Assembly: GCA_905213895.1 (NCBI GenBank)
Contig: CAJMKE010000022.1
Location: 1 to 26,464, forward strand
DNA length: 26,464 bases
Direction of reading: 5' to 3'
Source: an uncultured Alistipes sp.
GTDB taxonomy: Bacteria; Bacteroidota; Bacteroidia; Bacteroidales; Rikenellaceae
Below, piece by piece: positions 8,671-16,193 of this stretch. A model generated the notes under the pieces. It was not told the DNA's origin. It ran no database searches and saw only the letters and a list, made by a program, of their open reading frames with translations. A program made the position numbers and the translations under genes. Position 1 is the stretch's first letter; each line of letters opens with the position of its first letter.

Positions 8671-8710
8671 AAAAGGGATTCGCCTGTTGTTATTTGTCAA
8701 AGCGAATCCC
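8671..8710 (-). terminator. Intrinsic terminator after the CsgG-like gene
   Basis: A 9-bp perfect stem (GGGATTCGC 8675-8683 with GCGAATCCC 8702-8710) and an 18-nt loop, followed on the minus strand by TTTT (8674-8671). It lies just after the stop of the gene at 8722 and before the start of the gene ending at 8641. As in many Bacteroidota operons it probably lets part of transcription through, which would make the first gene product the most abundant. Confidence 0.75.
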
Positions 8711-8721
8711 CTTGAACTCGA

Positions 8722-9618
8722 TTATTTTACTCCGAGGAATCCGCCGAGACCTTCTCTTTTCTTGTCGCTGATGACTACGAGAGCCTCTTTGCCCTGGTTG
8801 TTGAAAATATCGTTGATTTCGATTCCGCCTTTAAGTACGGTGCATTTTGTGATGCCGTCCATCGGTTCGATTGCTTTGAGTTGTCCGATTTCCTGCTTCG
8901 TGGTGCGGGAACCGATTTTCTTTACGGCATAGACTTTGAAAAGTTGGTTTTTCTGTACGCCCATCTCGGTTCCGCCGACTACATACAGTTCCTTAACGCC
9001 TTTTTTCTTGTCTACGCTTTCGAGAGCCTCGATGAAGGTTTCGAATTTGAAGTTGCGGTCTACGAATTTGGATGCCGTCTTTGCAACGTCGCTTACAGCA
9101 TAGTTGTCGGCACTGTCGTAACTCTTGTCGTCGTAACCGCTGACTTCGAGGTTCTCGGTGCAGACGGTCGCACCGTCGATAATGTTGTGAACATTGAGGG
9201 TGAATTTAATCAACGATTTGCACTGCAATTTGTCGGAGAGCAACGCCTTTTCTTTCGTATGCGTAATGCTGACTACACATCCGGTAACCAGATACTTCGC
9301 ACCTAATGCTTTGTAAACGGACTCGCTGTTGGCATTCAATACATTGCTTGCGTCTACCGCTTCTTCTGTGTTGCGGTCCTTGTTCAACTCCATGAGTTGG
9401 GCATTCGTTTCGGCGTCTACGACATTGAAACGACCTTTCTGGATGAAACCTTGGAGTACGCCGCCGCGGACACCTTCTTTGATTGAAACCGGTACGGATG
9501 TGATGCGGCTGAACAGATCGACAATAACCGTCTCTTTTTGCGGATCGTTTTGTGCGAAAGAGTTGAACGAAAATAGTAATGATGCTACCATTACTGTAAA
9601 GAATCTAAAATTCTTCAT
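8722..9618 (-). CDS. CsgG/FlgO-like secreted protein with FlgT-C-like tail
   Basis: A 298-residue protein with a signal peptide (MKNFRFFTVMVASLLFSFNSFA). Residues about 28-165 follow the CsgG/FlgO/TolB-N pattern: VIVDLF, an amphipathic helix, GRFNVVDAETNAQLMEL, then LGAKYLVTGCVVSITHT. Residues about 205-285 recall the FlgT C-terminal domain: a beta strand, GTEMGVQKNQLFKVY, and a later strand set ending in CTVLKGGIEI. There is no lipobox, so unlike CsgG it is not an acylated pore subunit of the classic kind. It is the first gene of the envelope cluster, has a long leader, and is separated from the next gene by a terminator. The family resemblance is fairly good; a secretion or envelope-scaffold role is inferred. 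Confidence 0.75.
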   Translation of the reverse strand: MKNFRFFTVMVASLLFSFNSFAQNDPQKETVIVDLFSRITSVPVSIKEGVRGGVLQGFIQKGRFNVVDAETNAQLMELNKDRNTEEAVDASNVLNANSESVYKALGAKYLVTGCVVSITHTKEKALLSDKLQCKSLIKFTLNVHNIIDGATVCTENLEVSGYDDKSYDSADNYAVSDVAKTASKFVDRNFKFETFIEALESVDKKKGVKELYVVGGTEMGVQKNQLFKVYAVKKIGSRTTKQEIGQLKAIEPMDGITKCTVLKGGIEINDIFNNQGKEALVVISDKKREGLGGFLGVK

Positions 9619-9900
9619 GATATTTGGGGTATTAGTTTTCCTTACCCGACTCCTCGTAAGGGTTTAGTATTAAAAATAAGAAAGTGTGGAGTCGTCGCGT
9701 TTATCTGCTTCGAGGTTCTGGAATACCCATGCGTAAATAAACAATACCCCACACCTGACCGATATGAAGCGGAACATAAATCTCATACCGATACAAGTGA
9801 CGAGTGCCGCTGTTTATCCCTACGCTGTTGAATTTTCCAGATTCCGAAGCAAGGATAAAAGTTAAACACTTTCATCAAATATGTAATCCCTAAGGATATG
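9619..9900 (-). promoter_or_regulatory. Long structured 5' leader of the envelope operon
   Basis: If transcription begins just downstream of the -7 box at 9901-9908, the leader is about 275-280 nt, unusually long for this group. AATACCCC lies 7-14 nt before the AUG (9626-9633) and can pair perfectly with GGGGUAUU (minus strand, 9743-9750) and nearly with GGGUAUUC (9721-9728). GGAGTCG (9688-9694) can pair with CGACTCC (9647-9653). A small CTTAC/GTAAG hairpin lies at 9641-9660. I do not recognise a known riboswitch class. The pairings are seen in sequence; translational control is inference. Confidence 0.4.
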
Positions 9901-9931
9901 CAAATGTAGAAAATGTTTTTTATTCGTGCAA
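9901..9931 (-). promoter_or_regulatory. Promoter of the envelope operon
   Basis: The minus strand carries -7 TACATTTG (9901-9908) and a -33 TTG (9929-9931) with a 20-bp spacer, matching the Bacteroidota consensus. It is the only good TAnnTTTG match between the operon and the upstream gene. Transcription would start near 9895. Confidence 0.55.
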
Positions 9932-10084
9932 CTCTATGGGGTATTGTGCTACAAATTTCTGCAAAAAAATCATGAAAGTCAATATTGATTCGTAAATATG
10001 TTGTTTCATTTTGGGGGATTGTTTTTTTTGAACTGCGCAGATGGCGTTTTTGAGGGCGATTGGAGGTTTTGTGGAGAGGATTTG
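9932..10084. other. Intergenic region upstream of the envelope-operon promoter
   Basis: AT-rich, no credible gene. It contains TGGGGTATTGT around 9936-9946, an inverted copy of the minus-strand sequence at 9741-9751 in the operon leader (about 185 bp apart). The rest is T- and G-rich sequence running up to the terminator of the next gene. Confidence 0.4.
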
Positions 10085-10114
10085 CGAAAAAACGGAGTGC
10101 AATTATGCACTCCG
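10085..10114 (-). terminator. Intrinsic terminator of the gene at 10139-10699
   Basis: A perfect 9-bp stem CGGAGTGCA/TGCACTCCG (10093-10114) with a 4-nt loop, followed on the minus strand by TTTTTT (10092-10087). It starts 24 bp after the stop codon, so that gene is transcriptionally separate from the envelope operon. Confidence 0.88.
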
Positions 10115-10138
10115 TAGGCTGTTTTGGGCGGGATTCGG

Positions 10139-10699
10139 CTATTCGCAGATGCCGAAGGTCGAAACTATCGTCTGTTTCTCGTCCACGTGGTTCGGGTTGC
10201 GGACGATGATTCCGTACTCGCCGACCGGCTTCTCTTTGAGCGTAATCAGGTACGAACTCTCGCCGTATTTCTTCGCCGTGAACGGCAGATATTCGAGTTT
10301 GTTGGATTTGGTCGAACCGAAAGTGCTGGTCGAGGCGATTTCTGCCTTGCGCTGCTTCTTGTTGGCACCGAAGCGGAAAATCTGGATGATGGACATCGGG
10401 TCGGTCTTGTTGTCTACCGCCTTGATTATGAAATTGAATTCGTCGGCGGCTTTGAGTTGCGTCGCGGCTTTTACGCCGTCAATCATGATGAGTGTTTTTG
10501 CCTTTCCGATTCCGACGAGTATTGCGCCTGCATTTACGCGGGTGCGGAGCATCACGGTTTCTTTTTCGAGCAGTTGGGACTCTCCGTCGGCATTGACTAC
10601 GACGGCTTCGCCGATGAATTCGGGTTCTGCGACCTGCTGTTGTGCGCAAAGCGTTCCGGCAATCATCATGAATGCGAGAACAAGGATTGATTTTTTCAT
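10139..10699 (-). CDS. Small secreted protein of unknown function
   Basis: A 186-residue protein with a clear signal peptide (MKKSILVLAFMMIAGTLCAQ, cleavage before Gln-Gln-Val). The mature part is mostly beta, with RTRVNAGAILVGIGKAKTLIMIDG in two blocks, a FRFGANKKQRKAEIAS segment and a C-terminal GEYGIIVRNPN. I do not recognise the family, and no lipobox is present. It is monocistronic: its own promoter lies at 10732-10763 and a strong terminator follows. The promoter spacer contains a run of eight G on the coding strand, so expression may be phase variable. The product is likely periplasmic or surface-exposed; role unknown. Confidence 0.75.
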   Translation of the reverse strand: MKKSILVLAFMMIAGTLCAQQQVAEPEFIGEAVVVNADGESQLLEKETVMLRTRVNAGAILVGIGKAKTLIMIDGVKAATQLKAADEFNFIIKAVDNKTDPMSIIQIFRFGANKKQRKAEIASTSTFGSTKSNKLEYLPFTAKKYGESSYLITLKEKPVGEYGIIVRNPNHVDEKQTIVSTFGICE

Positions 10700-10731
10700 T
10701 TATTTGTGGAATTTAAGAGTTTTACAACTAA

Positions 10732-10780
10732 CAAAGGTACGCACAAATTCCCCCCCCTCCAAATTTTCCGGCAGGAAAAT
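10732..10780 (-). promoter_or_regulatory. Promoter with G8 tract in the spacer and upstream palindrome
   Basis: On the minus strand -33 TTTG (10760-10763) and -7 TACCTTTG (10732-10739) are 20 bp apart. Eight of the spacer bases are an uninterrupted G run (10750-10757). Overlapping the upstream edge is the palindrome TTTTCCTGCCGGAAAA (about 10764-10779), which is shared with the promoter at 7-55. Gain or loss of one G would change the spacing to 21 or 19. Phase variation is inferred. Confidence 0.7.
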
Positions 10781-10812
10781 GCAGCAGAAAGCGAAAAAAT
10801 AATTGAAAGAGA

Positions 10813-10848
10813 CTTTAAGGTCTTTAATGACCTTAAAGCCCTTAAAGA
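10813..10848. repeat. 9-bp-period intergenic array, copy B
   Basis: TTAA cores at 10815, 10824, 10833 and 10842 have exact 9-bp spacing. CTTTAAGGTC (10813-10822) and GACCTTAAAG (10829-10838) form a perfect 10-bp stem with a 6-nt loop. The array abuts the susD terminator. Confidence 0.85.
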
Positions 10849-10880
10849 AAAAGAGCGACCCCGTGAAAGGTCGCTCTTTT
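10844..10880 (-). terminator. Intrinsic terminator of susC-susD
   Basis: Stem AAAGAGCGACC/GGTCGCTCTTT around an 8-nt loop (10861-10868), with a T-rich tract on the minus strand. It is 18 bp past the susD stop codon and directly adjoins the 9-bp-period array. Confidence 0.85.
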
Positions 10881-10897
10881 ATCATGTAGTCGCAAGA

Positions 10898-12733
10898 CTA
10901 CCAGTGAGGGTTCTGCCCGAGATTTTCGTTCAGCGTCGTTGCCGAATCCGGAATCGGATGAACGTACATGCGGTCATTCCACTCCAACTTGTAGTTGTAG
11001 ATGATGTAGCCGTGGTCGCCCTCCGAGAACGAGTAGTTCTGGTCGGAAGTCTTGTTCGAGATTGCGAATCCCATACCGGTTGCCGGTTTGTCGCCGTTGG
11101 TCGGGAATGTGTATGTGTAACCGTTGAATTTGAGACCGTTTTCAGCCTCCTCTTTGGTTACCCAGATGCCTTTCCAACCCGTATTGTTGCTGTCGCGGTC
11201 TACTACGAGATTGCCGCAGTGCCAGCGATAGAGGTCTTCGAGACGGAGGTGTTCGAGACCCATTTCGCAGACGCGCTCACGACGGATTTCGAGTTGAGCA
11301 GGGGTAAGAGCGATTGGCGAGCAACTGTAATAGTTGGCGAGCCAAGGGTCTGCGACGGTCGGGTATACATTCTGTACGCCTGCACGTTCGCGCAGAGCAC
11401 CGATAGTTTTGTTCCAGTCGTCCTGCGAAATTGTACCGTTGCCGAGTTCGACTTTCGCCTCGGCGTAGTTCAACAGAACTTCGGCGTAGCGGAAAATCGG
11501 AATGTGGTTCTCGTTGCGACCCTTCGAGAAATTCTCCTCGCGCTCCATGCTCCACTTGATGAAGTTGTAGCCCGTGTAGGTGTACGAACTCATGTTTGCA
11601 GGCTTCTTCATGACATCTCCACCGTTCGTCTTATATGTCCAACCCTCGTGGTTCACGGTGTTTATCAGACGGTAGTCGCGGTTGTTGAACTCCTCGGTGA
11701 GCGATACCTTGTCGGTCTCGATTGGAGTACCGTCGAGTTTGAGGAACATGTTTATGTAAGTCTTGGTCGGAGCCGGTTGCTGGTCGTAGGTACCCGAATT
11801 GAAACGCCACGTAAGTTCGTGCATTACCGCCAATTCAGTGCTGTACTCGCGAATCCAGATAGCCTCCTTGCTCGTCGTGAGGTCAGGGTTGCGCCAGATT
11901 TTGGCGAAACAACCGTTTGCCGTATCATCGGGATTACCTTTGGTAAGCGAGAACCCTGCCTGCATCAACTCTTCGCAAGCGGACACGCACTCTTTGAGAA
12001 TATCCTCTGCTGTTTCGTACTTGTTGCTCCACGGCTGCTCGGTCGAAGGATTCACCTTGTGATACTTGCGGAATGTTCCCTCGTAGAGGCAGGCGCGAGC
12101 CTTGAATGCCAGAGCGACATTTCTGTTGATTACGCGCTCGTAGCCTTTGGTGAGCATCTCCTTGCATGCGAAGTTCATGTCTTCGAGCATGTAGTGGAAC
12201 AACTCTTCGCGGTCGGTGCGAGGTGCTTGCAGAATCGCTTCTTCCGAAATGTCGAGTGCGTGGTCAATCCACGGAATGTTACCGAAAGTCTGCATCTTCG
12301 CGTAGTGGAAATATGCACGCCAGAAACGACCTACTCCCTCGTAGTGGTTGTAGAGAGATTCGCTGATTCTGCCTTTGCTGTTGACCATGCGGTCGAGCAT
12401 TATGTTAGCGCGACGGATATTGCGCCAACTGCTGATGTCCCAGCCGCCCTGCTTGTTCGAACCCCATACGCCCGGACGGTTGTAGTCCTGCGAGGTCTTG
12501 GTGCAGACGAAGTCGCAGTAGCGGTCGCCTTCGATACCCACTTCGAGAGCATCCGGCGTGTAATTGTTCATCATTCCGTTGGCGTAGAGTTCCAACTCCG
12601 TTTCATTGGAGAAGAATTTGCCGGCATCGACTTTGTCGATTGGGTCTGCCGTAAGGAATTTCTCGCACGAAACGCCAGTCAATATCACTGCGACGGCGAG
12701 AATCGGTTTTATGAATTTTATCGTATTTTTCAT
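10898..12733 (-). CDS. SusD/RagB-family surface nutrient-binding lipoprotein
   Basis: A 611-residue protein with a lipoprotein signal (Cys23 in TGVSCEKFL), the CEKFLTADP start typical of SusD proteins, and the SusD-like N-terminal segment FFSNETELELYANGMMN. The TPR core includes WRNIRRANIMLDRM and FWRAYFHYAKMQTFGNIPW. The C-terminal region has FRYAEVLLNYAEAKVELG and ERVCEMGLEHLRLEDLYRW, both highly characteristic. SusD proteins cap the SusC channel at the outer surface and bind a glycan or peptide ligand. It follows susC by 16 bp and ends in a terminator. With no glycosidase, peptidase or sigma/anti-sigma gene beside the pair, the substrate cannot be read from context. Confidence 0.96.
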   Translation of the reverse strand: MKNTIKFIKPILAVAVILTGVSCEKFLTADPIDKVDAGKFFSNETELELYANGMMNNYTPDALEVGIEGDRYCDFVCTKTSQDYNRPGVWGSNKQGGWDISSWRNIRRANIMLDRMVNSKGRISESLYNHYEGVGRFWRAYFHYAKMQTFGNIPWIDHALDISEEAILQAPRTDREELFHYMLEDMNFACKEMLTKGYERVINRNVALAFKARACLYEGTFRKYHKVNPSTEQPWSNKYETAEDILKECVSACEELMQAGFSLTKGNPDDTANGCFAKIWRNPDLTTSKEAIWIREYSTELAVMHELTWRFNSGTYDQQPAPTKTYINMFLKLDGTPIETDKVSLTEEFNNRDYRLINTVNHEGWTYKTNGGDVMKKPANMSSYTYTGYNFIKWSMEREENFSKGRNENHIPIFRYAEVLLNYAEAKVELGNGTISQDDWNKTIGALRERAGVQNVYPTVADPWLANYYSCSPIALTPAQLEIRRERVCEMGLEHLRLEDLYRWHCGNLVVDRDSNNTGWKGIWVTKEEAENGLKFNGYTYTFPTNGDKPATGMGFAISNKTSDQNYSFSEGDHGYIIYNYKLEWNDRMYVHPIPDSATTLNENLGQNPHW

Positions 12734-12749
12734 AATCTTGTCCTCCGAT

Positions 12750-15700
12750 TTAGAAAGTGAGATTCAGACCTACGGTGAACGTCTTCAACATAGGGTAACT
12801 GTAACCCTGTCCGTTGCCCGACAGACCGGTCTTGTAGTTGTTGCCTTCGCCGCGGAAGTCGGTATCGCCGAAGTCGATGACCTCAGGGTCGAACAACTTG
12901 GTGTGCTTGTACATCGGCGAGTGGGTGAAGAGATTCTCCATCGAGAGATAGATTCTCAGACGCTCGATATGAGCCTTGCGGGTGAGCGCCTGTGGGAAGG
13001 TATAGTCGACGGTGATGTTCTTGATGCGGACATACGATGCGTCCTGCAAGTAGTAGTCGTTCTCGTAAGCGAGAGGACCCACGTTACGGTTAGCCGAGTA
13101 GCCGACCTGACGGGTGTAGTATGCGCCCGGGTTGAGAACCTTCCAGTTTTCGGTGCTGTAATCCATGCGTACCGCATCGGTTACATGCTTCTTCGGAAGT
13201 TCGCCGTAAGGACGGTTGTACATACCCCAGAACAGACCCGAATCGACGCTCGGATACCAGTCGCGCTTGCCGACACCCTGAATGAATACGCTCAAACCGA
13301 TGCCGTTCCACGAAGCCGCGAGGTTGATACCGTAGTTGTAGCGCGGAGCGGCGTTACCGATGCGCTCCAAGTCGCCGTGGTCTTCGAGGGTCGCCTTGCC
13401 GTAGCCGATGGTGCCGCTGTCGTCCAAATCGAGGAATTTGAGGTCGCCGGCGAATGCAGCGAAGTTCGAACCGTTCTTGTGGAACTTATCCTGTACCCAT
13501 GCGGAAGCCTCTTCGTTGGAGAGGAAATAACCGTCGGTGCGGAAGCCCCAGATTTCGCCGAGTTCCTTGCCTTTATAATAGTTGTATATGTCGCCGTTCG
13601 CATTGTAGAAATCCTTTACCCACGTGCGGCTGTCCCATACGCTTACTCTTACGCTGTACTTGAAGTCCTTGCCGCCGGCTTTGAACGTGTCGCGCCACGA
13701 GAGAGATGCCTCCCAACCCTTGGTCTTCAACGAACCGTAGTTGCCCTTAGGCGAGTCGTCGCCGAGAATCTGCGGATAGTCCGGACCGTTTACGAGCAGG
13801 TCATTGGTGTAACGCCAGTAGTAGTCGAACGAACCCGACAGACGGTTGCGGAGCAAATCGAAGTCTACGCCGATGTCGTATGTGGTTACGGTCTCCCATG
13901 TCAATGAGTTAGGAATCATTTGCGGAGCATTGGTGTAGTAAATCTTCTGTCCGTTGATGATAATCGACGACTTGGATACGCCCATGAGTTCCTGGAACGA
14001 GTACGGGTCGATGGATGCGTTGCCGAGCGAACCTACGTTGGCACGAACTTTCAGGTTGTCGAGCCAGTTGCGCGACCATTTCATCCAAGGCTCTTCCGAA
14101 ATGCGCCATCCTATCGAACCCGAAGGGAAGAATCCCCACTGCTGGTTCGACGGGAATAGGGACGAACCGTCATAGCGAGCGGCGAACTCGAAGATGTAGC
14201 GGTTTAAGAGCGTATAGTTCAATCGGGCGAACACTCCGACCATCGATTTGTCGTAGCCGTCGTCTTCAATCTTGTACTCGTCGCTGCTCATCCACTCGAA
14301 AGACGGGAGATTGTCGTAAATCAGACCTTTACGCTGGATGAAGAGACGGCGGTATTTCGTCTTCTCGATGTTCCAACCTGCAACGACGTTCAAATCGTGG
14401 TTCTTGCCGAGTTTCGGAGTCCATGTTCCGACGATGTTCGACGATACGTAGTCGGTGTTGAAACGCGAATCCTCCTTGTACGACGTGCTGTTGTACGATT
14501 CGATACCCGTAGGCGACGAATAGCCGGAAGATATAGGGTTTACGTTGATGCGGCTGCTGCGAATCGCCTTGTAGGTGAAGTCGCCCGTGAATTTAAGTAC
14601 GTCCTTGATAGGCTCGATGGTGAGCGTCGTGGTCGTAGCCAGATTCATCTTGTCGTCCTCCTGATAAACGAGGTCTTTGCTCATCAGGTCGTAACCGGTC
14701 GATGCACCGTAGAAAGTCGGGGTGCCGTCCTCGTTGTAAGGCATGTAAACCACCTGACCGCGCATCTCGATTTGACGACCGATAGGGTATCTTTCAGCAC
14801 CCGGAACGGTAGGCTGGTGGTACTTGTTCTTGAAGAGGCTGGTGTTGTTGGCTATCTTCAACCACTTGGTAATCTTCACGTCGCCTTTTGCACGGAGGCT
14901 GTACGAGTCGAATTTCTCGTTGCCGACCTTGAAGATACCGTCCTGATTGTAGTACTTGCCCGACAATACGAATGATGCGCGGTCGCTTGCGCCGCTGATG
15001 CTCAGATTGTGGGTATGACCTATCGAGTGGTCCTTGTAGAAGAGTTTGTACCAGTTGGTGCTGCCGTAGTAGGCGTAGTTGCCCTTTTCGGTTACGCCGT
15101 AAGGGTTCTTGTAGTTCTCGTAGGTCGGGTCGGTGTAACGCTTGCGGAACTCCTCGTGATATGCCGTCGAATAGGTGTCCGAACGGTTGTTGATGTTCGT
15201 AGGAGCCTTACCCGACGAGGTCGGAGTTTTCGTGTCGTTGGTGAAGAAGTCCACGAAGTTGTCCAGCCACGTAAGACCGTCGGTAACGAGTTCGTCCTCC
15301 CAGCGTACCGTGCGCTGGTTGACCGAAACCGAACCGTTGTAACTTACGGAGATGCGGTCTTTCTTCGCGTTCTTGGTCGTAACGAGAATCACACCGAATG
15401 CACCGCGGGCACCGTAAACGGCTGCCGAAGCGGCATCCTTCAATACGGATACGGTCTCGATATCGTCCGGATTGATTGATGTGAGGTCGCCCTCGACACC
15501 GTCGATGAGAACGAGCGCGCTGCCGCCCTGACCTATCGAACGGATGGCACCCGTACCCGAACTTGCCTTCGAACGTGCGGAGTAGGAGGTCTGACCGCCG
15601 CGGATGTAGATTTGACCTTCGTGATTAGGCTTGCCGTCGACCTGAATGATGTTCAGACCCGGTATCATACCTTGCAGCGAACGGGTAACGTTCGCGTTGG

Positions 15701-16193
15701 TGCGGCTTTCGATGGCTTCGCCGGAGAGGTTCTCGACGGCACCTACCAACTGAGCCTTTTTCAGCGTACCGTAACCTACGACTACGACATCGTCGATGGC
15801 TTTGGCGTCTTCTTTCATGATAACGTCGATAACGGTGCGGTTATCGACGGCTTGTGCAACGTCCGTATAGCCGATATAGGAGAATACGATTTTCGCATCG
15901 GCTGCGGCTGAGATTGTGTAGGCACCGGTTGCATCGGTGGTTGTTCCGTTGGTCGTGCCTTCCACATAAATCGACACGCCCATGAGAGGTTGTCCTGCGG
16001 CGTCCTTTACGACACCTTTTACCACTACGTCCTTACCTGCCGTAGCGAGTTCCGAAAATTCCCCCCCCCTGAAATTTGGCTCCGAGAGGTCTTCTCGTGC
16101 CTGTACCGCCGTGGTAGTCAGTACGGTAGCGCACAGCAGAGCGGCGCATGTACGGGCGTTACGACCGGTTTGGGTTTTGTAAAAAAGTTTCAT
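12750..16193 (-). CDS. SusC/RagA-family TonB-linked outer-membrane transporter
   Basis: A 1147-residue protein. The signal peptide (about 1-32) ends near TTAVQA. A spacer of about 23 residues follows, then a carboxypeptidase-regulatory-like beta domain (about 55-130; VVVKGVVKDAAGQPLMGVSI), the DDVVVVGYG motif (134-142), a plug (about 145-265) and a 22-strand-type barrel ending in VGLNLTF with a terminal Phe. The transporter imports a ligand delivered by its SusD partner, using TonB energy. Codons 42-45 lie in a run of nine G (16061-16069). Losing one G leads to TAG about a dozen codons on, and gaining one leads to TAA at a similar distance. The gene is therefore a candidate for slipped-strand on/off switching, with polar effects on susD. 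The family call is certain; the ligand is unknown. Confidence 0.96.
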   Translation of the reverse strand: MKLFYKTQTGRNARTCAALLCATVLTTTAVQAREDLSEPNFRGGEFSELATAGKDVVVKGVVKDAAGQPLMGVSIYVEGTTNGTTTDATGAYTISAAADAKIVFSYIGYTDVAQAVDNRTVIDVIMKEDAKAIDDVVVVGYGTLKKAQLVGAVENLSGEAIESRTNANVTRSLQGMIPGLNIIQVDGKPNHEGQIYIRGGQTSYSARSKASSGTGAIRSIGQGGSALVLIDGVEGDLTSINPDDIETVSVLKDAASAAVYGARGAFGVILVTTKNAKKDRISVSYNGSVSVNQRTVRWEDELVTDGLTWLDNFVDFFTNDTKTPTSSGKAPTNINNRSDTYSTAYHEEFRKRYTDPTYENYKNPYGVTEKGNYAYYGSTNWYKLFYKDHSIGHTHNLSISGASDRASFVLSGKYYNQDGIFKVGNEKFDSYSLRAKGDVKITKWLKIANNTSLFKNKYHQPTVPGAERYPIGRQIEMRGQVVYMPYNEDGTPTFYGASTGYDLMSKDLVYQEDDKMNLATTTTLTIEPIKDVLKFTGDFTYKAIRSSRINVNPISSGYSSPTGIESYNSTSYKEDSRFNTDYVSSNIVGTWTPKLGKNHDLNVVAGWNIEKTKYRRLFIQRKGLIYDNLPSFEWMSSDEYKIEDDGYDKSMVGVFARLNYTLLNRYIFEFAARYDGSSLFPSNQQWGFFPSGSIGWRISEEPWMKWSRNWLDNLKVRANVGSLGNASIDPYSFQELMGVSKSSIIINGQKIYYTNAPQMIPNSLTWETVTTYDIGVDFDLLRNRLSGSFDYYWRYTNDLLVNGPDYPQILGDDSPKGNYGSLKTKGWEASLSWRDTFKAGGKDFKYSVRVSVWDSRTWVKDFYNANGDIYNYYKGKELGEIWGFRTDGYFLSNEEASAWVQDKFHKNGSNFAAFAGDLKFLDLDDSGTIGYGKATLEDHGDLERIGNAAPRYNYGINLAASWNGIGLSVFIQGVGKRDWYPSVDSGLFWGMYNRPYGELPKKHVTDAVRMDYSTENWKVLNPGAYYTRQVGYSANRNVGPLAYENDYYLQDASYVRIKNITVDYTFPQALTRKAHIERLRIYLSMENLFTHSPMYKHTKLFDPEVIDFGDTDFRGEGNNYKTGLSGNGQGYSYPMLKTFTVGLNLTF
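16061..16069 (-). repeat. G9 homopolymer inside susC
   Basis: Nine consecutive G on the coding strand span Arg42-Gly-Gly-Glu45, between the signal peptide and the first conserved domain. The flanks AAATTT on one side and AATTT on the other match those of the G8 tract at 10750-10757. Confidence 0.85.

Noticed and set aside
10706..12760. 684-codon open frame antisense to susD
   Set aside because: The sense strand is an unmistakable SusD. The antisense frame starts in the promoter/array region and has no family marks.
10898..16193. Complete polysaccharide utilisation locus
   Set aside because: Only susC and susD are present. No glycoside hydrolase, lyase, sulfatase, hybrid two-component or ECF sigma/anti-sigma gene lies in the window.
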